Below, one piece after another: positions 18,112-26,224 of a DNA stretch of 64,000 bases. The notes beneath the pieces were generated by a model. The model ran no database searches. It was given only the letters and a program-made list of their open reading frames with translations, and was not told the DNA's origin. The position numbers and the translations under genes were made by a program. How positions within the stretch are numbered: the stretch's first letter is position 1; each line of letters starts with the position of its first letter. This stretch comes from a virus. Location: positions 36,505 through 100,504 of IMG/VR virus record IMGVR_UViG_3300027668_000010, one strand, 5' to 3'.

Positions 18112-19329
18112 ATGGATTTTTGGGATGCAGAGCCAGAGAAACCTAAATTTGATTTTGAGAAGCAGAAGAGTGAGTTAATCCAAAATATGGATTATCTCGC
18201 TACCATGTCTGTTCAAGAGCAAGTTTTGTATAAGAAGTGGGTAGAATTACAGGATGTTAAAATGATTAGGGATAAATCTCAAATCGCAGCAATGTATGAT
18301 ACTCAATGGGCTCCAACTGATATTAACAATTTGGAGCAAACTATTAAAGAGATTGAAGAGTTAGAACCTTATGTTGAAATTTTGGAAGATACTAAAGATG
18401 CAGCTAAATGGACATATGCTAGACGTATGATTCATTCTATGGATTTTACTGCTAATCCCGGCCGCAATGTTAAAATCAATGTTAAAGATAAAACGAGTGG
18501 TAAACTCTTAGGACAAATATCATTAGCATCAGATGTAACATCAATGGCAGTTAGAGATAACTACATTGGTTGGACTAAGGATGATAAGTTTAAGAAAGGA
18601 AAGCTAAACCATACTACAATTGCATCAACTATTGTTTGTACACAACCGTTAGGTTATAATTTCTTAGGTGGAAAGCTCGTTGCTATGATGACAACAGTTC
18701 CGGACGTAAGAGAATTTTGGAAGAAAAAGTATGGACAGACTTTGGTAGGTGTTGGTACAACTTCATTATATGGGATTCATTCTCAATATAATGGAATTCC
18801 TCACTTTAAAACATTGGGTGAATCAGCAGGAAAGATTTCTCTGAAACCTGATGATAAGTTCTACGAACCTTGGCATCAGCATATTAAAGAAGAACATGCC
18901 GAATGGTATGAAACCGCAATCACTAATGAACGAATTCGTAATGGTGCTAGTATGGGTACTGGTGAAGGTGCTAGTGGACCTGTAAGTGGTATCAAACAAA
19001 AGATTCTTGGAAAGATTTTCAAAGAATGTGGTATCAAACAATCAGCTTACCACCACGGATTCCACAGGGGAGTTTATTTGGCAATGATGTACGATAATGG
19101 ACAAGCATTCTTACGAGATGAAATTGAAGAATCTGAATTGGTGATGAAAAAGAAGTTTGAGGATGGAGTTCCTTATATTAATAATTGGTGGAAGAAGAAA
19201 GCCATCAAACGTTACACTAAATTACACTCAGAGGGTAGGTTAAAGCCTGAGCATTTATTTTATTTGGAAGCAATTGGAATGAGTTGGGAAAAGATGAAGG
19301 AAACTTACTTAAAAGAAATAGGAAGATAA
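18112..19329 (+). CDS. DruA-family (DUF4338) protein
   Basis: Residues about 130-240 have the pattern of DUF4338: KLLGQISLASDV, then RDNYIGW (148-154), then LNHTTIASTIVCTQPLGYNFLGGKLVA..., then FWKKKYGQTLVGVGTTSLYG. This domain defines DruA of the Druantia anti-phage system. The 405-residue gene has an N-terminal helical region and a basic C-terminal region. It sits between clamp and clamp-loader genes with its own promoter, which suggests a role in DNA replication or processing rather than defence (inference). Biochemical activity is not known to me. Confidence 0.75.
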   Translation: MDFWDAEPEKPKFDFEKQKSELIQNMDYLATMSVQEQVLYKKWVELQDVKMIRDKSQIAAMYDTQWAPTDINNLEQTIKEIEELEPYVEILEDTKDAAKWTYARRMIHSMDFTANPGRNVKINVKDKTSGKLLGQISLASDVTSMAVRDNYIGWTKDDKFKKGKLNHTTIASTIVCTQPLGYNFLGGKLVAMMTTVPDVREFWKKKYGQTLVGVGTTSLYGIHSQYNGIPHFKTLGESAGKISLKPDDKFYEPWHQHIKEEHAEWYETAITNERIRNGASMGTGEGASGPVSGIKQKILGKIFKECGIKQSAYHHGFHRGVYLAMMYDNGQAFLRDEIEESELVMKKKFEDGVPYINNWWKKKAIKRYTKLHSEGRLKPEHLFYLEAIGMSWEKMKETYLKEIGR

Positions 19330-19339
19330 AATTACAAAT

Positions 19340-20272
19340 ATGATTAAAAAAGAAAAGCACTCACTATGGGTGGAACGGTATAGGCCGGATTCAATGGATG
19401 GGTATGTTGGTAATCAGCATATCATAGAGAAAGTAAAGATTTACATTGAGAGTAATGATGTACCCCATTTGTTACTATACGGACAAGCTGGTACAGGTAA
19501 AACAACTCTTGCTAAAATCATTACAAACCAAATCGATTGTGATTTGATGTATATTAACGCATCTGATGAAAACTCAGTTGATGCAGTTCGTGATAAGATT
19601 CGTGGATTTGCATCATCAATGGGATTCAAAGAGTGGAAGATTGTAATACTTGATGAAGCAGATTACCTAACACCAAACGCACAAGCAGCTCTCCGTAACC
19701 TGATGGAAACGTTCTCCAGAACGACAAGATTCATTTTGACTTGTAACTATGTAGAGAAAGTGATTGACCCTATCCAAAGTAGATGTCAAACATTTGGGAT
19801 TACACCACCATCTAAAAAGGAAGTAGCTATGAGATTGAAACAAATCTTAGATACCGAAGAGGTGAAGTATGAAATGTCTGACTTAGCAATCTTAGTGAAT
19901 AGTGGATACCCTGATATTCGTAGAGTTTTAAACGCAGCTCAACGACAAGTAGTAGGTAATGAATTAAAGATTGATAAAACATCAGCTATTCAGGCCAACT
20001 ATATGGATGAGGTACTTACTGTATTACAATCAAATGGTAGTGTTAAAGATTCTTTTACTAACGTAAGAAAGATTATAGCTGATTCAAAGGTAAGAGATTT
20101 TACACCATTTTACAGATTTTTGTATGATGAAGTAGATAACTATGCAAATGGTAAGATTGGTAGTACAATTTTAAATATAGCAGATGCTCAATATAAGGAT
20201 TCTCAATGTGTAGATAAAGAAATATCTGTGATGGCTATGTTGTTAGAAATAATAACTGACATTAGAAAATAA
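19340..20272 (+). CDS. 44: clamp loader large subunit (gp44 / RFC small-subunit like)
   Basis: The AAA+ protein, 310 aa, has Walker A GQAGTGKTT (48-56), Walker B ILDEAD, sensor-1-like FILTCNY and the SRC arginine-finger motif QSRCQTF. It starts with the RFC box LWVERYRPDSMDG. Together with the gp62-like product downstream it would load the gp45-like clamp. Confidence 0.95.
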   Translation: MIKKEKHSLWVERYRPDSMDGYVGNQHIIEKVKIYIESNDVPHLLLYGQAGTGKTTLAKIITNQIDCDLMYINASDENSVDAVRDKIRGFASSMGFKEWKIVILDEADYLTPNAQAALRNLMETFSRTTRFILTCNYVEKVIDPIQSRCQTFGITPPSKKEVAMRLKQILDTEEVKYEMSDLAILVNSGYPDIRRVLNAAQRQVVGNELKIDKTSAIQANYMDEVLTVLQSNGSVKDSFTNVRKIIADSKVRDFTPFYRFLYDEVDNYANGKIGSTILNIADAQYKDSQCVDKEISVMAMLLEIITDIRK

Positions 20273-20283
20273 AAGTAAATAAA

Positions 20284-20315
20284 TTAGGATATATGGAAAA
20301 GAATTCGTATATTTG
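20284..20315 (+). promoter_or_regulatory. replication-type phage promoter
   Basis: The same core as the clamp promoter (TTAGGATATATGGAAAAG, then TATATTTG at 20308). It drives the H1-like gene and gp62. Confidence 0.8.
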
Positions 20316-20364
20316 TGTAAACAATAAGTAAATTAAATTAGTAACAATAAACAAAAGTAGTATT

Positions 20365-20535
20365 ATGACAAATTCAAATGAAATTTTCGAATCAATTAAA
20401 GAATTATATACAGAGTTCGAAGCAGAGCACAACGGTACAACAAAAGCATCTAAAAGTAGAGCTAGAAAAGCTATCGGAGAAATCAAAAAGTTAGTAACTG
20501 AGTACAGAAAACTATCAGTAGAAGAATCTAAGTAA
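20365..20535 (+). CDS. histone H1-like (Hc1-type) DNA-binding protein, 56 aa
   Basis: This 56-residue frame reads IFESIKELYTEFEAEHNGTTKASKSRARKAIGEIKKLVTEYRKLSVEESK. It follows the pattern of the short histone-H1-like proteins common in Bacteroidota chromosomes (LVEEFxxxxxxxxKGNKAAGxRARKxSxEIxKLxKEFRKxSxxxxK). It would bind DNA non-specifically. It has a dedicated strong promoter and a leader of about 50 nt. Capture from the host is likely, given the family's distribution. Confidence 0.75.
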   Translation: MTNSNEIFESIKELYTEFEAEHNGTTKASKSRARKAIGEIKKLVTEYRKLSVEESK

Positions 20536-20537
20536 TT

Positions 20538-20798
20538 ATGGCAAAGAAAAGTGGAAAGGTGATTGGTATGAACCAACCGCCACCTGCACCTAAAATGCAG
20601 TTAGACCCAACAAAGTTGGACACCGTTCGTTGTGAAGAATGTGATGGTATATTCTTCAATGAGGTAACGATGTACAAAGTAGTTCCTGCAGTACAAGCAC
20701 CTAATGGTCAGAAATCAATGTTACCTATTCCGGTACAACGATGTGCTGATTGTGGTAATGTATCAGAACAATTTTTACCAAAAGAGTTATTACCTTAA
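20538..20798 (+). CDS. zinc-ribbon protein, 86 aa
   Basis: Two cysteine pairs, CEEC (about residues 33-36) and CADC (about 70-73), are separated by a 33-residue beta-rich segment, forming a zinc ribbon. The N-terminus is Pro/Lys-rich. It overlaps the gp62-like gene by one base, so the two are translationally linked. A transcription or replication accessory role is possible but unproven. Confidence 0.65.
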   Translation: MAKKSGKVIGMNQPPPAPKMQLDPTKLDTVRCEECDGIFFNEVTMYKVVPAVQAPNGQKSMLPIPVQRCADCGNVSEQFLPKELLP

Positions 20799-21253
20799 TG
20801 GCGAAAAAAGCAAGTACAGGTATAAAAGCAAAATCCATATTCGACCACCTTTCGGGAATTAAAGAAAAGAAAACATCTTGGGAATCTTTAACAGATATGG
20901 ACAAGAAATCATTCAGCCCCTTTATAATCAACCGATGGTTAAGTATGAATATGGATTTGCTGCCTATTGTTAATATTCTCCAAAAGTACACAATCGGACT
21001 TCTATCTGCTAGAGATACCTACAAAGTATATTTAGATTTCCTACCTAATAAGAAAACGTTTGATAAATATATCAAAGGTAAATCTGATGGGAAATATAAT
21101 AAAGATATGTTAAAGTATCTATCTACTTGGTATGGTGTTTCTCAGAGAGAGGTTATCGATTATATGGAGCTCCTACCGAAGCAGGAGGTTTTGGATATAT
21201 TAATGAAATACGGGTTAACAGATAAAGAAGCTAAAAAACTATTAAAAAAATGA
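20798..21253 (+). CDS. 62: clamp loader small subunit (gp62-like)
   Basis: The 151-residue protein has the characteristic start of T4-type gp62: IFDHLSGIKEKKTSWESLTDMDKKSFSPFIINRWLSMN. The part of the fold that positions the AAA+ ring of gp44 follows. Its tail includes YGVSQREVIDYMELLPKQEVLDIL. Location three genes after gp44 supports the call. Confidence 0.85.
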   Translation: MAKKASTGIKAKSIFDHLSGIKEKKTSWESLTDMDKKSFSPFIINRWLSMNMDLLPIVNILQKYTIGLLSARDTYKVYLDFLPNKKTFDKYIKGKSDGKYNKDMLKYLSTWYGVSQREVIDYMELLPKQEVLDILMKYGLTDKEAKKLLKK

Positions 21254-21516
21254 TGAGAAATAAAAACGTATTAGTAGATATGCTGAGAACATCAGCAATG
21301 GCTGATAAAGCAAAAGCACTACTTTCATTAGATTTGTTGGAACATCGAGCCGTAGGGATTGGTGACCATTCAACTGATGATTTCTATAAAAACGCGGAGG
21401 AAGCTCTTATGTTATTGGTAGATGCAGATGATAGATTAACGGCATTGGATAAGTATTTTAATCCAAATACAATTTCCAACGATAGTAATGAAAGTAAAAC
21501 TTGGTTAAATGGATAA
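21250..21516 (+). CDS. hypothetical protein, 88 aa
   Basis: It overlaps the gp62-like stop by four bases. The 88-residue helical, acidic protein reads VLVDMLRTSAMADKAKALLSLDLLEHRAVGIGDHSTDDFYKNAEEAL. It is not recognised. Coupling to gp62 and to the next gene places it in the replication operon. Confidence 0.6.
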   Translation: MMRNKNVLVDMLRTSAMADKAKALLSLDLLEHRAVGIGDHSTDDFYKNAEEALMLLVDADDRLTALDKYFNPNTISNDSNESKTWLNG

Positions 21517-21946
21517 TATTATATTAAAATTGGAGAATATTAAAGAATCAAAATCGAAAGTAGTTCATAGAGGTGAGAGAGAATACAAAGCCAATATGGG
21601 TGATAAAACCCTAACTGCAATCCAACATTGTGAAGAAACATATCCTATAATGATGGAAGAGTACAAACGTATTATGTGGGACCAATATGAAACGTTTTGT
21701 AAGAAACAAAAAAATTATGGGCCGGGTAACATATCAGTAGGTACTCCCTTAGAAACGAAGGATGATATTAAATTATCATTAACTGGATTGTGGTTTAGAA
21801 TGAATGATAAAATTCAAAGACTAAAACAATTAGTTGTATTAGGACATGATGATGAAGTAGGTGAATCTGTGCAAGATACATTTCAAGACTTATCGGTATA
21901 TGGAATCATAGCTCAAATTGTTCAAAATAAAAAGTGGGGAAAGTAA
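21509..21946 (+). CDS. DUF1599 / Nmad1-like protein
   Basis: Residues about 48-145 match the pattern of the DUF1599 domain: RIMWDQYETFCKKQKNYGPGNIS, then LTGLWFRMNDKIQRLKQLV, then VGESVQDTFQDLSVYGIIAQIV. The helical fold is MazG-like. It is also called nucleotide modification associated domain 1 because it often occurs with DNA-modification genes. With the Mom-like protein in this genome, a role in modified-nucleotide metabolism is possible (inference). Confidence 0.7.
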   Translation: MDNIILKLENIKESKSKVVHRGEREYKANMGDKTLTAIQHCEETYPIMMEEYKRIMWDQYETFCKKQKNYGPGNISVGTPLETKDDIKLSLTGLWFRMNDKIQRLKQLVVLGHDDEVGESVQDTFQDLSVYGIIAQIVQNKKWGK

Positions 21947-21947
21947 T

Positions 21948-22532
21948 ATGAAAAACTTATTAACATTAGTAGTATGTATATTGTTTACATACATAGGGTT
22001 TGGACAGAAAACAAAAACAATAGAAACTGATATATTTAAAATAGTATATTCAGAAAAGTATCAACAACCCCTTTCAGTAGAGTATGAGGTTCAATGTCCT
22101 AATGGGGATGCGAGTAGGAAGGGTATGAATTTCTATGGAGTTGATTCTGTAATAACATCAAACAACGCTGATTATAAAAACAATGTATGGGATAAAGGTC
22201 ATATGGCACCTGCAGCTGCATTCAATTGTAATACACAACTATTAAGAGAAACATTCAGTTATCTTAATTGTGCACTACAACATCAAGGTTTAAATAGAGG
22301 CCCATGGAAAGAATTGGAAGCGTTTGAGAGAAGCTTAGCAAAAGTACATTCATTAGTTATTGTAATTATTACAATTCATTTTGATGATGAGATGGGGTTA
22401 CTCCCAACTGATGCGAGAGTACCTACTGGATTTACAAAGAAAATATTCACAGGCTCTTCTGATTCACTCGTATTCCATTTTCCTAATAGTAATGTAGCCG
22501 GTGTAAATTGGTTGGAATTTCAAATAGATTAA
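21948..22532 (+). CDS. secreted DNA/RNA non-specific endonuclease (NucA type)
   Basis: The start at 21948 gives a signal peptide (MKNLLTLVVCILFTYIGFGQ). The mature protein has DKGHMAPAA (His85 as the DRGH-type general base) and LNRGPWKELE, with the metal-binding Asn at 116. Total length is 194 aa. Substrate would be DNA in the periplasm or outside the cell. A signal sequence on a phage nuclease could mean host or competing-DNA degradation in the periplasm (inference). Confidence 0.85.
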   Translation: MKNLLTLVVCILFTYIGFGQKTKTIETDIFKIVYSEKYQQPLSVEYEVQCPNGDASRKGMNFYGVDSVITSNNADYKNNVWDKGHMAPAAAFNCNTQLLRETFSYLNCALQHQGLNRGPWKELEAFERSLAKVHSLVIVIITIHFDDEMGLLPTDARVPTGFTKKIFTGSSDSLVFHFPNSNVAGVNWLEFQID

Positions 22533-22574
22533 AAATATAATTGTTCATAACTTAACAATTTGTTAACATTAAAA

Positions 22575-22598
22575 GCTTGGTAATACCAGGCTTTTTTT
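22575..22598 (+). terminator. rho-independent terminator overlapping a promoter
   Basis: GCTTGGT/ACCAGGC stem (one G-U pair), loop AAT and seven T. It follows the nuclease gene. The hairpin also contains the TTGG of the next promoter. Confidence 0.8.
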
Positions 22599-22607
22599 GT
22601 ATATTTA
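22577..22607 (+). promoter_or_regulatory. promoter fused to terminator hairpin
   Basis: TTGGTAATACCA followed, after the T tract, by TATATTTA at 22600; spacing 21 nt. It drives the gene at 22648. Confidence 0.75.
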
Positions 22608-22647
22608 CATAGTAAGAAAGTTAAGAAATACTTAAACAATTAAAACT

Positions 22648-22866
22648 ATGAGTGAATTATATCAAGTAATTAGAACAACTGAGGGGTATGAAGAACATAC
22701 AACCGATTTATCACATACTGATGCTGTGGAGTTAGTAACAGAATTAGAATCGTGTTTTGAAGGTGAACAATATGAAGTACACCCACAGATGGAAGCAACA
22801 CCTGAGCGTGAGTATAGAACTATACCACATGGAGCAGCTGATGGTTGGGAAGATTTAAATTACTAA
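22648..22866 (+). CDS. small acidic hypothetical protein, 72 aa
   Basis: The gene is expressed from its own promoter and flanked by a second promoter. The 72-residue acidic protein (YQVIRTTEGYEEHTTDLS, then LVTELESCFEGEQYEVHPQ) is not recognised. A highly acidic early phage protein could be a DNA mimic or host-takeover factor, but this is only suggested by composition. Confidence 0.6.
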   Translation: MSELYQVIRTTEGYEEHTTDLSHTDAVELVTELESCFEGEQYEVHPQMEATPEREYRTIPHGAADGWEDLNY

Positions 22867-22870
22867 AAGT

Positions 22871-22901
22871 TTGGTAGTTCCAATAATAATTTGTATATTT
22901 A
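22871..22901 (+). promoter_or_regulatory. Bacteroidota-type promoter producing a leaderless mRNA
   Basis: TTGGTAGTTCCAA with TATATTTA at 22894 and the start ATG at 22906, about 5 nt after the -7 element. Confidence 0.75.
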
Positions 22902-22905
22902 CACT

Positions 22906-23853
22906 ATGAAAGAATCAAAGATAAGTAATGTGTTTACATTTGGGGTGAAAGAACCTAATGAGGGTGATGTTACGGTATCATATTCGCAATACACGCAATA
23001 TGCGAATTGCCCACATCAATGGAAGTTGAATTATATGGATGGTAATCGTTCATTCGACCCATCAATCCATTTGGTATTTGGCACTGCAATGCACGAAACC
23101 TTACAAAGTTGGTTAGATACATTGTATAATAACTCAATTGAGGATGCATCTAAAATCGATTTAGGTAAGATGTTATACGAATGTATGTTAGTTGAATACA
23201 AAAAGATGAGAGAACAGACTGGAGTAGAATTCAGTAACGCATCTCAGATGGAAGAGTTCTTAGAGGATGGTATCGCCATACTTGATGAAGTTACTAAGAA
23301 TAGAGTTGATTACTTCAATACTCGTCATATGAACTTAGTAGCTATTGAATTACCAATATACCAAAAAGCAATGGAATCTCACAATGTTTATATGAGGGGG
23401 TTCTTAGATTTGGTATTCGAAGATACATACGAAAACAAACTACAGATTTGGGATATCAAAACATCTACGATGGGTTGGAACAAATGGCAGAAAGCTGATA
23501 AAACTAAAACAGCACAATTGGTGTTGTATAAGAAGTTCTTATCAGAACAATTCGGATATCCATTAGATAGAATTAGTACAAAGTATTTTATAGTAAAACG
23601 TAAGTTGATGGAAGGAATGATGTTTGCTCAGAAGAGAGTTCAAACATTCGAACCCGCAAACGGTAAACCGACACTAAATAAGATTACTAAGAGTTTTGAG
23701 GATTTCGTTAGAAATTCGTTCAATGAGGATGGTTCATATAGAACCAAATCGGAGTATCCTGCTATGGCAGGTAAGAACGGAAAATCATGCAAATACTGTC
23801 CATTTAAAACTGACTACGAAAAGTGTCCGAAGGAGAATAGACATCGAGTTTAA
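22906..23853 (+). CDS. Cas4/RecB-like PD-(D/E)xK nuclease with Fe-S cysteines
   Basis: The start is the ATG at 22906, because the longer frame begins inside the promoter. Motifs in order: QYANCPHQW (Cys 35), VFGTAMHETLQSW (RecB-type GxxxHE), GFLDLVFED (catalytic Asp), IWDIKTSTMGW (the DxK) and a C-terminal CKYCPFKTDYEKC. Four cysteines (one N-terminal, three C-terminal) fit a Cas4/AddB-style iron-sulphur cluster. It may process DNA ends in recombination. At 315 aa it is a single-domain nuclease without a helicase. Confidence 0.88.
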   Translation: MKESKISNVFTFGVKEPNEGDVTVSYSQYTQYANCPHQWKLNYMDGNRSFDPSIHLVFGTAMHETLQSWLDTLYNNSIEDASKIDLGKMLYECMLVEYKKMREQTGVEFSNASQMEEFLEDGIAILDEVTKNRVDYFNTRHMNLVAIELPIYQKAMESHNVYMRGFLDLVFEDTYENKLQIWDIKTSTMGWNKWQKADKTKTAQLVLYKKFLSEQFGYPLDRISTKYFIVKRKLMEGMMFAQKRVQTFEPANGKPTLNKITKSFEDFVRNSFNEDGSYRTKSEYPAMAGKNGKSCKYCPFKTDYEKCPKENRHRV

Positions 23854-23873
23854 CAATAATTAAAAATTAAAAT

Positions 23874-24413
23874 ATGAAAAAGTTAATATTATTAACAATA
23901 CCCGTTATATTTGGATTAGGTAGTACAAACCCTCATATGGTGGAATCAGCAGATACATTAGAACTAACAAACGTTGAAATGAAGTTAGTTGAACCTGTAT
24001 TTGTAACCCCAATATATACCTTAGATGTTGAATCATTAATTGAAGCGATGATTTGGGTTGAAAGTAGAGGAAATGATTCCGCATATTGCAAAAGAGAAGA
24101 AGCGGTAGGGTGTTTACAAATACGACCTATTATGTTACGGGAATGTAATCGTATATTAGGTATTCAGAAATCTGAATTAGAATACGCATTAGAGGATAGG
24201 TGGAGTAGAGAGAAGTCGATTGAAATATTTCATATCGTAAATAGTTATCACAACAAAAATAATACATATGAAGCAATCGCACGGTCGTGGAATGGTGGGC
24301 CACAATGGATTAAAAAAAGTAATACAAAAAAATATTGGAGAAAAGTTAACCATCAACTCAAAAAACTCAAAAAAGAAAATGAATATAGTTCTAATAGGTT
24401 CGCCCAGCTATGA
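23874..24413 (+). CDS. lytic transglycosylase-like protein with signal peptide
   Basis: A signal-like N-terminus (LILLTIPVIFGLGS) precedes an SLT/lysozyme-like domain: MIWVESRGNDSAYCKREEAVGCLQIRPIM with catalytic-type Glu63, and IARSWNGGPQW. The lysine-rich tail would suit wall binding. It would cut peptidoglycan in the periplasm, either during lysis or as a regulator of wall growth. The next gene overlaps its 3' end by 35 bases. Confidence 0.8.
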   Translation: MKKLILLTIPVIFGLGSTNPHMVESADTLELTNVEMKLVEPVFVTPIYTLDVESLIEAMIWVESRGNDSAYCKREEAVGCLQIRPIMLRECNRILGIQKSELEYALEDRWSREKSIEIFHIVNSYHNKNNTYEAIARSWNGGPQWIKKSNTKKYWRKVNHQLKKLKKENEYSSNRFAQL

Positions 24414-24774
24414 AAACATCAGAAAGCTTAGAGATTTCCTGTTTACTATAAAGCAGAGGTTAGGTACGGATGTTAATATCATTACGCGGGGGAATAAAGA
24501 TGGATGTGAAAAGTACATTCGGAAATATGCAATTGAGTTTGGATTCCGATATACTGAATACAACCCAGCAAGTACCAACAGAAATCTATATAGTGGAATG
24601 AGTAAGGAGTATTATGATAAACCATTTCATCCTACACAAACATTACATCAGTATGATTGTATTGTAAAGCACGCTGATAAAATGTTTTACTTTGGTGGTA
24701 TAAAGCCATCCGAACAAAAGCACTTGGAGAGATTATTAAATAGATATAATAAAAAAGTAATGTATTTGGATTGA
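24379..24774 (+). CDS. SLOG/YspA-like hypothetical protein, 131 aa
   Basis: The start at 24379 (MNIVLIGSPSYENIRKLRDFL) gives a Rossmann-like first strand and a GSPS turn. It continues with VNIITRGNKDGCEKYIRKYAIEFGFRYTEYNP and ends with a strand HADKMFYFGG. This is the layout of SLOG-superfamily proteins (DUF2493/YspA-like), which bind nucleotides or nucleic acids. The overlap with the upstream gene argues for co-expression. Function is uncertain. Confidence 0.55.
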   Translation: MNIVLIGSPSYENIRKLRDFLFTIKQRLGTDVNIITRGNKDGCEKYIRKYAIEFGFRYTEYNPASTNRNLYSGMSKEYYDKPFHPTQTLHQYDCIVKHADKMFYFGGIKPSEQKHLERLLNRYNKKVMYLD

Positions 24775-24786
24775 TTAATTTCAATT

Positions 24787-24797
24787 ACATATTTATA
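24787..24797 (+). promoter_or_regulatory. candidate late-promoter motif TATTTATA
   Basis: ACATATTTATAG lies about 35-40 nt upstream of the first gene of the glycan cassette. The motif recurs before structural and lysis genes. The strand assignment is inference. Confidence 0.35.
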
Positions 24798-24826
24798 GTA
24801 AACATATAAAAACAAGTTATAAAACA

Positions 24827-26224
24827 ATGAGTACAGAAAAAAAGAAACGCAAGATATTATTGCTATCAGATGATATGAGACTCCATAGTGGAATCGCTAC
24901 AATGTCGAAGGAGATGGTTCTACATACAGTACACAAATACGATTGGATTCAAGTCGGAGCAGCTGTTAAACATCCTGATGCAGGAAAACTATTTGATGTA
25001 TCAGATTCAGTAGCAGCAGAAAGTGGTGTTAAGGATGCTAGTGTAAAGATTATCCCATTTAGTGGATATGGTAATCAAGAACTACTTAGACAATTAATAG
25101 CATCAGAACGACCCGATGCTATATTACACTTTACAGACCCGAGGTTTTGGGAGTGGTTGTATGCTATGGAAGATGAAGTTCGTAGACACTGCCCTATTAT
25201 GTATTATAATATATGGGATGATTTACCAGACCCACAATGGAACGCTCCGTTCTATGCAAGTTGTGATTTACTAATGGGTATTTCAAAACAAACGTATGGT
25301 ATTAACCATAGGGTATTAGAAAAGTTTGGTGAGAAGTATGAAGATTGGCAGATAAAGTATGTACCACATGGTGTATCAGAAAAGTTCAAACCAATTCCAA
25401 AAGATTCAGTTGATTTCGGTAAAGTAACTGAATTAAAAAAGAAGCTGAATATTTCAGATAAGAAGTTCGTTGTGTTATATAACAATAGAAACATCCGTAG
25501 AAAGAACCCAGGTGATGTAATATTAGCATATAAAGAAATGTGTGATAGCATGACCGTTGATGAAGCTAAGGATTGTGTTTTATTATTACATACAACACCC
25601 ATCGACTCTAATGGTACAGATATCCCTGCAGTAATTAAGGAATTATGTTCTGATTATGATGTGGTATTTACAAACGCTCAGTTCTCAACTGATGAATTGA
25701 ATGTATTATACAATATTGCTGATGTTACACTTAATATGGCATCCAATGAAGGATTCGGATTAGCAACTTGTGAATCAATGAAAGCAGGTACACCTATTAT
25801 AGTTAATGTAACAGGTGGTATGCAAGACCATTGTGGATTTACCAAAGATGGTAAGTTCATATCAGCTGATGATTATATAGAATTAGGGTCACTCCACAAC
25901 CACAAAAAACTTCCAGAGAATTTAGGATGGGGTAGATGGGTAAAGCCAATATGGCCTACAAATCGTTCATTACAAGGTTCTCCTATGACACCTTATATAT
26001 TTGATGATAGGTGTTCATACGAAGATGCTGGTAAAGCATTAAAGCAATGGTATGATATGAGTGAAGAGACTCGTATCGAATGTGGATTAGAAGGTTCGGA
26101 GTTCGCAAATTCAGAAGAAAGTGGAATGAGTGCAAGAAATATGGGAGCGAGATTTATCGATTCCATTGAAGGTACATTTAAAAATTGGTCACCAAGAAAC
26201 GAAATAAATTTATGGAAAATATAA
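24827..26224 (+). CDS. GT4-like glycosyltransferase (cassette gene 1)
   Basis: The 465-residue GT-B protein starts with an ILLLSDDMRLHSGIATMSKEM loop typical of GT4 N-domains. It has the nucleotide-sugar-binding EGFGLATCESMKAGTPIIV near residue 306. It would transfer a sugar from an activated donor to a glycan or other acceptor in the cytoplasm. The next glycosyltransferase overlaps it by 13 bases, so the two may act in sequence. Confidence 0.88.
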   Translation: MSTEKKKRKILLLSDDMRLHSGIATMSKEMVLHTVHKYDWIQVGAAVKHPDAGKLFDVSDSVAAESGVKDASVKIIPFSGYGNQELLRQLIASERPDAILHFTDPRFWEWLYAMEDEVRRHCPIMYYNIWDDLPDPQWNAPFYASCDLLMGISKQTYGINHRVLEKFGEKYEDWQIKYVPHGVSEKFKPIPKDSVDFGKVTELKKKLNISDKKFVVLYNNRNIRRKNPGDVILAYKEMCDSMTVDEAKDCVLLLHTTPIDSNGTDIPAVIKELCSDYDVVFTNAQFSTDELNVLYNIADVTLNMASNEGFGLATCESMKAGTPIIVNVTGGMQDHCGFTKDGKFISADDYIELGSLHNHKKLPENLGWGRWVKPIWPTNRSLQGSPMTPYIFDDRCSYEDAGKALKQWYDMSEETRIECGLEGSEFANSEESGMSARNMGARFIDSIEGTFKNWSPRNEINLWKI

